DNA of 64,000 nt from Calendula officinalis (taxonomy: Eukaryota > Streptophyta > Magnoliopsida > Asterales > Asteraceae), in the NCBI GenBank assembly GCA_963853835.1, contig OY970826.1, forward strand, positions 2,030,001 through 2,094,000. Direction: 5' to 3'. A program made the position numbers and the translations under genes. The notes beneath the pieces are model-generated. The model saw only the letters and a list, made by a program, of their open reading frames with translations. It was not told the DNA's origin and did not search any database. Of this stretch, positions 13,497-22,660 are shown piece after piece; within the stretch, counting starts at the first letter, position 1, and each line of letters opens with the position of its first letter.

Positions 13497-13558
13497 GCAA
13501 TATTCGTAAACGATCTCTTTACCAGTCTAGGTTGGTACTGATTGCATCTGTTTATTGC
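13497..13558 (+). other. Covarying hairpin, unit 2
   Basis: Outer stem GCAATA/TATTGC, inner stem TACCA/TGGTA. The internal segments CGTAAACGATCTC and GATTGCATCTGTTT are the same as in unit 1, while the outer stem differs yet still pairs. Confidence 0.75.
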
Positions 13559-13815
13559 TAATTCTCTTATTTCTCATTGCTACCTTTGTGTTCCTTCATT
13601 GTTAAAATTCTTTAATTGTAAATCAATTTTTCTCTTCTTACATAAAATTTACATTTTTCAAAATCAATACTCAATTACAAATTTTTTTTACTCATATTGA
13701 GTTGTTGACATCACAATCTCATAAATTCTTTATTATTCTGTGATGCTCAACATTCCAAAATTTTTTATCTCACTTTGTGCTCACAATGATGTGTTCACAA
13801 CGTAGGATACAAATT

Positions 13816-13883
13816 TTTGTCATATTCGTAAACGATATCTTTACTAGTCTCGATTAGTAAAGATTGCATCTGTTTATGACAAA
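13816..13883 (+). other. Covarying hairpin, unit 3
   Basis: Outer stem TTTGTCATA/TATGACAAA (9 bp), inner stem TCTTTACTA/TAGTAAAGA (9 bp). Internal segments conserved (CGTAAACGATATC, GATTGCATCTGTTT). Confidence 0.8.
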
Positions 13884-13988
13884 TTTTTCGTCTCTTGCGT
13901 TGTGGCTCAATTTTTCACAACCCTGATTTTGCACAACATAAATTTTTCATTTTTAAATGACTTGTTTGTAACACTCAACACAATTTGC

Positions 13989-14048
13989 TGTTAATTCGTC
14001 GATCTCTTTACTAATTTCACTCAGTACTGATTGCATCTGTTTTTAACA
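13989..14048 (+). other. Covarying hairpin, unit 4
   Basis: Outer stem TGTTAA/TTAACA (6 bp); weaker inner stem TACT/AGTA. The 5' internal segment lacks AAAC (CGTCGATCTC); the 3' segment GATTGCATCTGTTT is kept. Confidence 0.65.
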
Positions 14049-14218
14049 CCATCTTGGATTGATTGTTCTTACTATTTTTAAACGATTTTCATTCTTAAAC
14101 GCTCCGTGGAGAAATCATTTTTCATCTTCTCAAAACTGCTCAGATTCAATTCTGACTTTCTCCAGTTCTCACACACTCAAAATCGTTTTGAATGCACATT
14201 GTTATGTCATTGATCTTT

Positions 14219-14282
14219 GTATATCCGTCGATCTCTTCTCTACACACGTTCAGAGAAGATTGCATCTTTGTAAGTGGTATAC
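14219..14282 (+). other. Covarying hairpin, unit 5
   Basis: Inner stem TCTTCTCT/AGAGAAGA (8 bp), different in sequence from the other units but still pairing. The outer stem is short (GTATA/TATAC). Internal segments CCGTCGATCTC and GATTGCATCTTTG. Confidence 0.65.
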
Positions 14283-14367
14283 TTCACTGATCTTTGATAT
14301 AACCAAACAAATTGATTTCTTTTAAATTTCAAATATTTGATTAACAATGTCTCTAATCATCGTGTTT

Positions 14368-14429
14368 GTCATATCCGTAAACGATCTCTTTACTGAAGTT
14401 CTTCAGTAAAGATTGCATCTGTTTATGAC
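14368..14429 (+). other. Covarying hairpin, unit 6
   Basis: Outer stem GTCATA/TATGAC, extended outward by CGTG/CACG. Inner stem TCTTTACTGAA/TTCAGTAAAGA (11 bp) with a GTTC loop, the strongest of the six. Internal segments CGTAAACGATCTC and GATTGCATCTGTTT. Confidence 0.8.
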
Positions 14430-15480
14430 TTCACGTGATCATTGACATTGCTATTCTTCATTTTCAAATATTTTTCTCAAAACATTCAAAGGATTATATC
14501 AATTTGTCGAGTACTACATGTTTCTGGTTCTCATTCCGATCTTGGCTCTTGATTTTCACCGACACACCATTCCTCTCTCCGTTTCCAAAACGCAACGATT
14601 CAGCTTTATCATGAGGACCCTTATCATGATCCTCATGAGGGGGAGAAAAAGAGCAAGAAATAGGTAAAATATCGGATGTATAACTGAACAACGTCAAAAA
14701 GAACCACAAACATCCCATCAAAGAAGAAACTTCATAACACATGTACTCAAATCAACTGCAAAATCAGAAACGCTTTAGATCAAGTGATTAAGAGAAAGAG
14801 AAAATGATAATCAGTGTACTAGATAGAAAAACAAGTGAAGAAGAACAAAACCGAATCATCAACATAATCTCTCTCCAAAACCTCAACCAACTCACATCTA
14901 AAAGCTTAACCGTTCAAATCATTCTTTCTAAAAAATCTCAACCACATATATCCAAACCTTAACCGTTCAAATCATTCTTTACAAACCTCAAAACATCATT
15001 ATCCTGTCCTCACAAAACCTCTACCACAAAAATCCAAAAACAAAATTCCCCAATAATTGAAATCTCAGACAAATCCTTCCCAACTGATATTTCATTACCA
15101 GAACTTTTACGTGAGAAAAGGGTAATTGGCCAACATAATAATTGTTTGTTTGAGGGGGAGCATAACCGTTATAAACATGTTACCTCAACAACAATTATCA
15201 AGCATCATAGATCGACATAAAGCCACAAACTTTAAGAAAATACTTCCTCTGCTAATCTCTCTATTAATGTGGGTCTTATTTTTAGTCGATCTATATGTAT
15301 CTTCAAAGTAAAGTCTTCAAAATACTTCTTGTGGTTGAAAAGCTACAAGAAGTATTAGTTTTCACAGGTTAACAAAGCTCAAGCTGATCCTGATACATCA
15401 TCATTCAACGAAATATCTTCCAGGTACAGCTTTAGCTAAAGATGAAGACTTCGAAGATACGCTTCCCAGACTATTGTTAC
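14430..15480 (+). other. R1 distal non-coding region
   Basis: AT-rich, no coding frame supported. Two more polypurine-like motifs occur (GAGGGGGAGAAA near 14636 and GAGGGGGAGC near 15153). Otherwise I see nothing I can name. Confidence 0.5.
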
Positions 15481-15490
15481 AAAGGGGGAG
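15481..15490 (+). other. R1 polypurine tract
   Basis: AAAGGGGGAG, 2 bp before the 3' LTR; the expected plus-strand DNA primer. Confidence 0.9.
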
Positions 15491-15492
15491 AT

Positions 15493-15788
15493 TGTTGGGT
15501 CATATTTAATTGTAATCAATAGTCTAGGGACTAGTTATGTAACATTGCATATTAGTTTGGTTATGCAATTAGGACTAATCTAAACAATTAGTGATAGGTA
15601 TATAAGGACCATGTGTAATCACTAATTGTAACTTTTGTCATTTAATCAATTCATCATTTCCAGCAATTGTTCTCTCTCATCTCTCTACTTTCTCTCTCTA
15701 AAAGCCCTAATCCATATTCTTCACTTTTTCACCAAAATCATCATCAAACATCAATGAATGGATTGATTCAGTGTTATTGTGCTTTTCA
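15493..15788 (+). repeat. R1 3' LTR
   Basis: 296 bp, same length as the 5' LTR. A handful of substitutions, most in the final 35 bp. Confidence 0.93.
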
Positions 15789-16290
15789 CAAACAAGTCAT
15801 TTGTGTTTGAATCACGAAGCACATGTGCTTCACTACACGGAAAAAAAATCAAAACAAGTGACGAACACATCATTATGAAGCACATGTGCTTCATAAAGCC
15901 AAGCACATGTGCTTCATAAAGCCAAACACATGTGTTTTTGTTCATGAACACATGTAACTTACAAGCAAGTCATTTGTGTTTGAATCACGAAGCACATGTG
16001 CTTGACGTTATGAAGCACATGTGCTTCACTACACCGAAAAAAAATCAAAACAAGTGACGAACACATCATTATGAAGCACTTGTGCTTCATAAAGCCAAGC
16101 ACATGTGCTTCATAAAGCCAATGCTTCATAAAGCCAAGCACATGTGTTTTTGTTCCTGAACACATGTAACTTACAAACAAGTCATTTGTGTTTGAATCAC
16201 GAAGCACATGTGCTTGACGTTATGAAGCACATGTGCTTCACTACACGGAAAAAAAATCAAAACACGAAGCACATGTGCTTCCAGTCACGA
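15789..16290. repeat. Array of GAAGCACATGTGCTTC palindromes, right part
   Basis: Continuation of the array interrupted by R1; about two and a half further units of 175-212 bp with the same constant spacer. After about 16290 it changes to CCACCGCCG-rich DNA and then to the AT-rich right arm of element B. Confidence 0.9.
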
Positions 16291-16517
16291 CTACCACCAC
16301 CGGTCACCACCGCCGCCGTCCGCAGCCGCCGACCGCCGCCCATCGCCGCCGTCCGCCACCGTCTCCGGCCGCCGGAGAAGCACATGTGCTTGTAGTGGTG
16401 GTGGTGGTTTTGAATCTTGATCTTGACCATTAATTTTTCTTGATCCAAGGGCTAATAAATATCCCTTGGGACTAGATAAAATTAATGGACTACCTTGAAC
16501 ATTTCACAAGAAAAAAA

Positions 16518-16913
16518 ATATGACGAATATATCCGTAATTTTGAGGAAACATAACATTTATGTAACTGTCATATTCAATTAGGAAAACATCATATTTAAT
16601 ATATTTTATATTGTAAAAAAACTTAAATAATGTAAATAAAAAGAATATATTTAAATATTGTATTCGTATTATTTTTTTAGACTTTTTATCTTTAAGTGCA
16701 TTAAAAAATATTTATTATTACTTTTGAAAGTTAAAACAAATGTCTTGTCAGTCATTTTAAAATCAAAATTTAAATAAATTGGTGTGAGTAGTGAAAATAA
16801 ATGGTAGGGATAGATTGACCCGTTCAAAAAACTGTTAGAGTACTATTCACAGAATATTCCGTCAAATATGTACATCGTTAAAAATTTAGTTTCAAAAAGC
16901 TTATTAAAATGGT
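16518..16913. other. AT-rich intergenic DNA
   Basis: No gene, repeat or terminal motif recognised between element B and the Harbinger element. Confidence 0.4.
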
Positions 16914-17125
16914 TTAGACCCGTGCTAACGGTCCGCCGGTTGGGCACCGCCGGTTGGCCGCCGGTACCGCACCGTTGGCACGGGCCGTCGGTGGTGGCGC
17001 CGGTTGAGGTGCAGTGGCTTTGGCGACGAGCGGCGGTGATTTTTCTATTTATTTTTTATTTTTTTCCCAACGGTCATATGACCGTTATATATATATATAT
17101 ATATATATTTTCCCTTTTAAATCTC

Positions 17126-17133
17126 TATAAATA
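17126..17133 (+). promoter_or_regulatory. TATA box of the Harbinger transposase
   Basis: TATAAATA, 75 bp upstream of the first ATG (17201). Spacing is consistent with transcription starting near 17155-17165. Confidence 0.6.
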
Positions 17134-17200
17134 CCCCACTCTCATTCTATAATTTTCACAACAAAAATTATCTCTTCTCCCACCCAACCATACTTACAAA

Positions 17201-18539
17201 ATGTCTAATGTTTCTGATTCCTCTACCGAATATGATTCCGATTTGGAAGCTATTTTAAACGATAGCCAATTCTTACAATGCCGAGGAAATGGTCGCCATT
17301 GTGAATGCTCTTTCATCTGATACAGAGGACGATGAAGAGATCGCTCCGATCCCCAGAGCGCCGAGAAGGTATGTGCCACGAGATCGTGAAGGTGCCGGTG
17401 AGCGTTTGTACGCAGACTACTTTGCTGAAAATCCCACGTTCCCGCTGGATTATTTTAGGCGACGTTTTCGTAGGGCCCGTTCGTTGTTCCTCCGTATATG
17501 TGACGGTATAACTTCTTACTCTGAGACTCCTTTACCTGCGCATTTTTTGTATTTTCGTCAACGGGACGATGCTACCGAAAGAGCGGGTTTTAATATTCTT
17601 CAAAAATGTACATCCGCTGTACGACAATTGGCCTATGGTTGTTCTGCCGATTTGTTTGATGAATATCTACACATGGGACAACAATCATCGTATGATTGTT
17701 TGGATAATTTTGTCAAATGTGTATTCCATCTATTTGGTGCTGAGTACTTAAGAAAACCTAACGCGCATGACGTCGAGCGCTTACATCAACGTCATGCTGA
17801 GGTGCATGGTTTTCTGGGTATGCTCGGCAGCATCGATTGCATGCACTGGCCTTGGATGAATTGTCCAGTGGCATGGAAAGGCCAATACACACGAGGTGAC
17901 CAGGGGGAGCCAACGATCATGCTAGAAGCGGTTGCGTCTTATGATTTGTGGATTTGGCATGCTTACTTCGGCCCAGCTGGTTCGAGCAACGACATCAATG
18001 TCCTTAATGCATCAGACTTATTCAAGGACTTGCTGCAAGACAGCACTCCCACTATTCCTTTTGTCATTGTCGGGCAACAATTCACTAAAGGATACTATCT
18101 CGGTGACGGAATATATCCGGAATGGTCAACCATTGTGAAGACATTTAAGTATCCGCTATCTGAAAAACAAACTCGGTTTAAAAGGTATCAAGAAGCCACA
18201 AGAAAAGATATTGAACGAGCATTCGGTGTGTTGCAAGGACGTTGGAAAATCCTTAAAAACCCGGCAAGACCATATAGCGTCAATAAAATAAGTCGAATCA
18301 TGTATTGTTGTATAATTTTACACAACATGATAATTGAGGACAACGGTCGCAACATGTGTCCACTTGAAGAGGCGTATATGGATAAACCGGCAAACACGCC
18401 TCAACGCTCGTGGAATGAGAGAGTTGCAACACACGCTCGAATGGCCAAAGAACTACGGGATCAAGCAACGCATCATAGACTTCGCAATGCACTAGTCGAC
18501 CACATTTCGCAACTCCCACCAAATTTCCGCCAACGTTAA
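17201..18539 (+). CDS. PIF/Harbinger transposase (ALP1/HARBI1-like), likely 5' frameshift
   Basis: DDE-type nuclease expected to cut and paste Harbinger ends in the nucleus. The main frame from ATG 17289 gives 416 residues. It has a basic helix-rich N-terminal DNA-binding part (RYVPRDREGAGERLYADYF, then FRRRFRRARSLF), and a DDE_Tnp_4 core with SIDCMHWPW (first Asp, about residue 180), GSSNDINVL (second Asp, about 236) and RKDIERAFGVLQ (Glu, about 310). The first ATG downstream of the TATA box is 17201. It opens a different frame that reads an acidic, Ser-rich start (MSNVSDSSTEYDSDLEAIL) typical of these proteins and runs out after the 17289 ATG. A single-base indel near 17275-17288 would join the two frames. 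Either the true start is 17289 or the copy is mildly broken. Without the Myb-like partner it would probably not work alone. Confidence 0.85.
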
Positions 18540-18813
18540 TTTATGTTTTTAAATTATTGTATTTTCTTTTTTCTTTTTTTTTTATGTTTTTAAATTATTG
18601 TAATGTTTTTTTTTTATTTTAATAAAAGTATTATGTTTTAGTTATATTCTTGTTTTAATTAAAAAGCAAGTAAATTAATTAAAGTTGGTGAACTGACGGA
18701 GTGCTGCTGGCATGGGTACGTCAGTTTAGTGTTAGTTAGTTTGTCTGCTGACGTGACACTGAGTTGATAGCAACTGACGGCGTCAGTTGTCGTCACCATT
18801 GGCACCGGTCTTA

Positions 18814-19351
18814 TAATATTACTTTCCGTCTCTTTCTCTCCGACACATTTAAAAAGCAACATTTTTTTCTTTATTTAATAAAGTTCACAAAATGACTATA
18901 ATAATTGTAACTTAAATTTTTTTAGTGAACTTCTGTATGTGAGTTAGCAATAAAATTTAGCCAAAGGCCATTATATATATAGAATTGATATTCATACCAT
19001 AAAAATTACTTCTTACACCACACTGTACAAATTTTAAAAGAGACTGTACAACCATATTAAAGCACAAATGTAATATATGAATTAATTTGTGTGGTTGAAA
19101 TATCACTCCCTATATATATACATATTATATTGTAATTTTAATCTTATATAAGTTAAAATCATGAATTCAAAATCTTATAATTAGAATTTTCATTTTAATA
19201 AGTTTTTAGATTATCATATTATCATATCATATCGTGTTACATTTACAATTAATTTAAATAAATAAAATCCGAACAAAATCAAAATTTAAATCTATTGCCA
19301 AAAAGATAAAAATTTAAATCCCGCAGCAACGTGCGGGGAAAAAATACCCTT
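18814..19351. other. AT-rich intergenic DNA
   Basis: No gene recognised. A (TA)-rich stretch lies near 18972-18982 and 19111-19120. Nothing else supported. Confidence 0.4.
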
Positions 19352-19358
19352 GTTAATT

Positions 19359-19547
19359 TTTTTTTTTTTTTTGAACGGCAAGTTAGTAAGTTAGTGGTTC
19401 GAGCCTAGACAGTGACATCCACAAGGGGCAGTATGTCTTCCCTCGAACCTTCCACCTTTTTTGTCCACGACGGGACTTGAACCCATGACCAATAGGTCAT
19501 GGGCAACACCTTAAATCCACCTTGGATACCACTTGGCTACAAGCCTC
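19359..19547 (-). mobile_element. tRNA-derived SINE (minus strand)
   Basis: Read on the minus strand: a pol III A-box-like GTAGCCAAGTGGTATCC, a B box GGGTTCAAGTCC (19473-19484), a body with GAAGACATACTGCCCC, and a tail CTTGCCGTTC followed by poly-A (poly-T here). GTTAATT flanks both sides (19352-19358 and 19548-19554). The same family appears at 35312-35477 plus 45682-45713. Confidence 0.8.
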
Positions 19548-19615
19548 GTTAATTACATAAGTAAAAGAATGAAAGATAAATAAAATAATTTATTGGAAAA
19601 CAATTTTATGACATA

Positions 19616-19877
19616 CTCCCTCGTTCCTCAATAAAGTTCTTATTTCTCCTTCAAGTTTTGTCCCCAAATAAAGTTCTCATTTCTCATACTTAAGGGGCCC
19701 ACTTAATATAATAATATTATTGTCAATACTTTCACCACTAACTATCTCCTAAAACACTTTCTCTCTTCAATCAAACCTTATATTTTAATCAAAAGTAATA
19801 CCAAATACCCCACCACTAACTATCCTCTAAAAATTTGTGCCCAAAAAAATGAAAACTTTATTTAAGAACGAAGTGAG
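19616..19877. mobile_element. Stowaway-like MITE S4
   Basis: Left end CTCCCTCGTTCCTCAATAAA and right end CTTTATTTAAGAACGAAGTGAG are inverted; TA flanks on both sides. Non-coding. Confidence 0.75.
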
Positions 19878-20041
19878 TACTTTTTTAGTTCACTTTGAAT
19901 CATGTAAGTTAATCATATCACGAAGTTGTCAAAGTTTACATTATCATGTTTTTTTAAAAAAAATTTAGAGAAATAATATTTAGTTCTACTATTTGTTCAT
20001 ATTTATAATTTTATCTACATAATAGAATGACATGTGTAATA

Positions 20042-20354
20042 CTTCCTCCGTATCAAAATAAGTGACACAAATTGGCTTACACATTTTTTGAGGTAAAAGA
20101 TTAAAGTAGAGGTTAAAATAGATTAAAGTACATAATTAGTGGAGAATGAGTCCCACTTTTCTTGAATAAAGTGATATTAATGAGTTTTAAAAGTAAAAGT
20201 AAGGGTATAAGGGTAATTTCACTTTATTAAAGTGAGTAGTTAGTGGGTATGGGTCCCACTATTTTTACTAAATAAGGAAAGTTTTCAAAGTATGTCACGT
20301 ATTTTGATACACCCTAAAATAAAAAGTGTGTCACTTATTTTGATACGGAAGAAC
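20042..20354. mobile_element. Stowaway-like MITE S5
   Basis: Ends CTTCCTCCGTATCAAAATAA and TTATTTTGATACGGAAGAAC; TA on both sides. The interior resembles the degraded stretch inside the 5701-6395 hAT element. Confidence 0.75.
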
Positions 20355-20425
20355 TATATTATTTCTCTCTCCTAATATTATCCCTTGATTTTTACATATA
20401 TTTTCATCTAATGAATATGACTATA

Positions 20426-21235
20426 GTGGTTTGTTCAAGGTAGTACAACGATTTTATCAAGTCCCAAGGATAATTAATAGACCTTAGATCAAGAAAAAGT
20501 CAAAGATCAAGTCGTCAAGATCAAGATTCAAACCACCACCACCTTTACAAACATATGTGATTCAAAACATCGATACCCCACCCACCTCCGGCGGCCGACG
20601 GCGGCCGGAGTTGGCGGCCGGCGGTGGTCGGTGGTGGTGACCGGCTGTGGTGGTCGTGACTTGAAACACATGTGTTTGAAACACATGTGTTTGAAACACA
20701 TGTGTTTGAAACACATGTGTTTCACCTTTTGAAACACATGTGCTTCGTAATTCGTATGCTCTCATGTGTTTTAGAAACTCATGTTTTTTAATGAAACACA
20801 TGTGTTTCGTGACTTGAAACACATGTGTTTCACCTTTTGAAACACATGTGCTTCGTAGTTCGTATGCTCCCCTGTGTTTTAGAAACTCATGTTTTTAGTG
20901 AAACACATGTACGTGTTTCGTGACTTGAAACACGTGTAATTCGAAGTAATATGCTCGTTTGTATTTTGGAACACATGTGTTTTAGTGAATCGCATGTGTT
21001 TCAATACATCAATACCACCACCACCCCCATTACCACCAGCACCTTCACTGTCAGCCACCACCACCGCCGTCGGCCGCCACCACCGGTCAGCGGCCTGCGG
21101 TGGTTGGTGGTGGTGACCGACGGTGGTGGTCGTGGCTTAAAACACATGTGATTTGATCTTGATTATTTTGATCAAATGACTATGATTTGTTACTTGAGAC
21201 TTTAAAATGTTGGTGGACTGCGTAGAACACAACTT
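20426..21235. mobile_element. Palindrome-family element C
   Basis: 810 bp. Left end GTGGTTTGTTCAAGGTAGTAC; the right end's reverse complement starts AAGTTGTGTTC. The 10-bp duplication TATGACTATA is exact (20416-20425 and 21236-21245). Inside are two CCACCGCC/GGTGGTGG-rich blocks facing each other and about ten copies of GAAACACATGTGTTTC or near variants, several directly tandem at 20660-20730. No coding capacity. Confidence 0.87.
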
Positions 21236-21345
21236 TATGACTATAATATGAATAAATGATAATGAATCAATACCATTACTCATTTAGGAATATGATAATA
21301 ATTCATGTAGACTCAATTTATTCAGACAATCTATTTATCTAAATA

Positions 21346-21967
21346 TTTTTTGCGTCCCATAAAAAAGTTCTCATTTCCAACTTAAATTTTGTCCCACAAA
21401 AAAGTTCTCATTTGTATTAAATAATATTATTATCATGGACCCACCACTAACCATCTTCTAAAAACATTTTCTTTTTCCAATTAATCTTATATTTTAATCA
21501 AAAATATTACCAAGGACCCCACTAGGGCTGTCAAAATCGTGCTATCATTTCGTGTTTCTGGATAACACGACATGACACGACACGAAAACGTTCAACACGA
21601 AAACAACACGACACAAAGTCGTGTTTTATTTTGCTAACATGAATACAACACGATTAAAAAAATGATAACACGATAAAGACGACAACACAAAATAAATAAC
21701 AAATTTCTTACTTATTACATGTTAAAAACACGATAAACACGACAAACACGACAAAATCATAACTATCGTGTCAATTTCGTGTTAATCTCTGAACACGAAC
21801 ACGACACGACACGACTTCGTGTTTGTTTTACACAACACGAACACGACACTAACACAAATTCAAATTTCAATTTCGTCCCAATTTCGTTTCATTTCCTGTA
21901 TTTTTGTCGTGTCGTATCAGGTTTTGACAGCCCTAGACCCTACTATCAATTTGTAGGATGGAGGGAG
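21346..21967. mobile_element. Stowaway-like MITE S6, interrupted by a hAT element
   Basis: Left end (GCGTCCCATAAAAAAGTTCTC) is worn; the right end GGATGGAGGGAG followed by TA is clear. The middle is occupied by the 21523-21935 hAT element, so the original MITE was about 200 bp. Confidence 0.65.
21523..21935. mobile_element. Non-autonomous hAT element rich in CACGA repeats
   Basis: 413 bp with near-perfect inverted ends TAGGGCTGTCAAAA and TTTTGACAGCCCTA. Flanks GACCCCAC (21515-21522) and GACCCTAC (21936-21943) agree at 7 of 8 bases. The interior is a dense set of CACGACACGA / TCGTGTT motifs on both strands. No transposase. Confidence 0.87.
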
Positions 21968-22493
21968 TATGATTTAATCCTAATCAGTAAGATAAACAAG
22001 CATACCCTTGGAGAATGTGGTATGGTACCCACCAAATGCTTGCCAAAGAAGTCTTTGTCGGCGCCAAAGCCCGCCATACGATACCGTGTCGCCTATTCCG
22101 TTTGCGCCATCGGCATGACGTGTGTGATAGCTTTTTTCAACGTTTTTTTTTTTGTTTTGTTTCTGTAAATAGTGATTGACTTTGAGTATTTTTATGGTAC
22201 CAAAAGAGATATTTTATGAATGTTAAATGAGAAAAGATAATTTTAAAGTGAATATTAAATTTATATTAAAGAGAAAAAAATAATTTTAACATTGCTTTAA
22301 AATACAATCGATCATATAGTGCTCTCATAGCTACACAACTGTGTCTATTTGTATATGAAATATATCCAGTGTTTTTGCAATAGATAGATATTGGCAAATA
22401 AAGCCATTGTAAATATTCAAGTAATTTTTTTTTTTAAATGTTATGGTCCTTATGGATAATAAATGTACTTTTCAAACGAACTTAATATTAAAG

Positions 22494-22650
22494 GGTTTAA
22501 TAATGATAGTCTTAAAGACGGTTCTTAGAACCGTTTTCTTTATATTTTTTTTGCATAGCAAAAGAACCATTTTCTCTATACGTAGTTAAATTATCGTATA
22601 ACTTTTTATGTACTTAAAGACGGTCCTTAGAACTGTTATTATCATAATCC
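22494..22650. mobile_element. Small TIR MITE, relative of 1171-1332
   Basis: 157 bp; GGTTTAATAATGATAG at the left and the inverted TTATTATCATAATCC at the right, with internal AAAGACGGTTCTTAGAACC-type hairpins at both ends. Flanks AATATTAAAG (22484-22493) and AATATTGAAA (22651-22660) agree at 8 of 10 bases. Confidence 0.65.
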
Positions 22651-22660
22651 AATATTGAAA

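Larger units (their letters stand above)
8976..15788 (+). mobile_element. R1: full-length non-autonomous LTR retrotransposon
   Basis: 6,813 bp with 296-bp LTRs starting TGTTGGGTC and ending GCTTTTCA, flanked by the exact 5-bp duplication CAAAC (8971-8975 and 15789-15793). The primer-binding site TGGTATCAGAGC starts 2 bp after the 5' LTR, and a polypurine tract AAAGGGGGAG precedes the 3' LTR. Between lie a 1.2-kb leader with GC-rich tandem repeats, one gag-like coiled-coil frame, and a 2.5-kb non-coding 3' region with six hairpins and several extra polypurine motifs. No protease, integrase, reverse transcriptase or RNase H was found, so it must depend on another element, probably of the copia/Sirevirus type. 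The LTRs differ at roughly 4% of positions, clustered in the last 35 bp. Confidence 0.93.
8097..16507. mobile_element. Palindrome-family element B, split by retrotransposon R1
   Basis: Left end GAGTTGTATTCTAGGAAGTCC and right end GGACTACCTTGAACATTTCAC form imperfect 21-bp terminal inverted repeats. The flanks carry the 10-bp duplication AAGAAAAAAA (8087-8096 and 16508-16517). Inside the ends come inverted subterminal blocks (GTCCCAAGGGA and CCTTGGGAC), then CCACCGCCG-rich DNA, then an array of GAAGCACATGTGCTTC palindromes. Without R1 and its 5-bp duplication the element is about 1.6 kb. The 9-10-bp duplication with long TIRs indicates the Mutator superfamily; no transposase is present. Confidence 0.85.
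16917..18810 (+). mobile_element. Compact PIF/Harbinger element
   Basis: 1,894 bp. Ends GACCCGTGCTAACGG and CCATTGGCACCGGTC are inverted repeats matching at 12 of 15 bases. Both sides carry TTA (16914-16916 and 18811-18813), the 3-bp target duplication typical of PIF/Harbinger. Inside is a single transposase gene with a TATA box. The second, Myb-like gene usual in autonomous members is absent. The 5' subterminal region is unusually GC-rich (16920-17040). Confidence 0.85.

Noticed and set aside
13324..14429. Hammerhead or twister ribozyme, or tRNA-like structure, as explanation of the R1 hairpins
   Set aside because: The CTGATGA and GAAA hammerhead boxes are missing, the twister core does not fit, and there is no cloverleaf; left as an unnamed structure.
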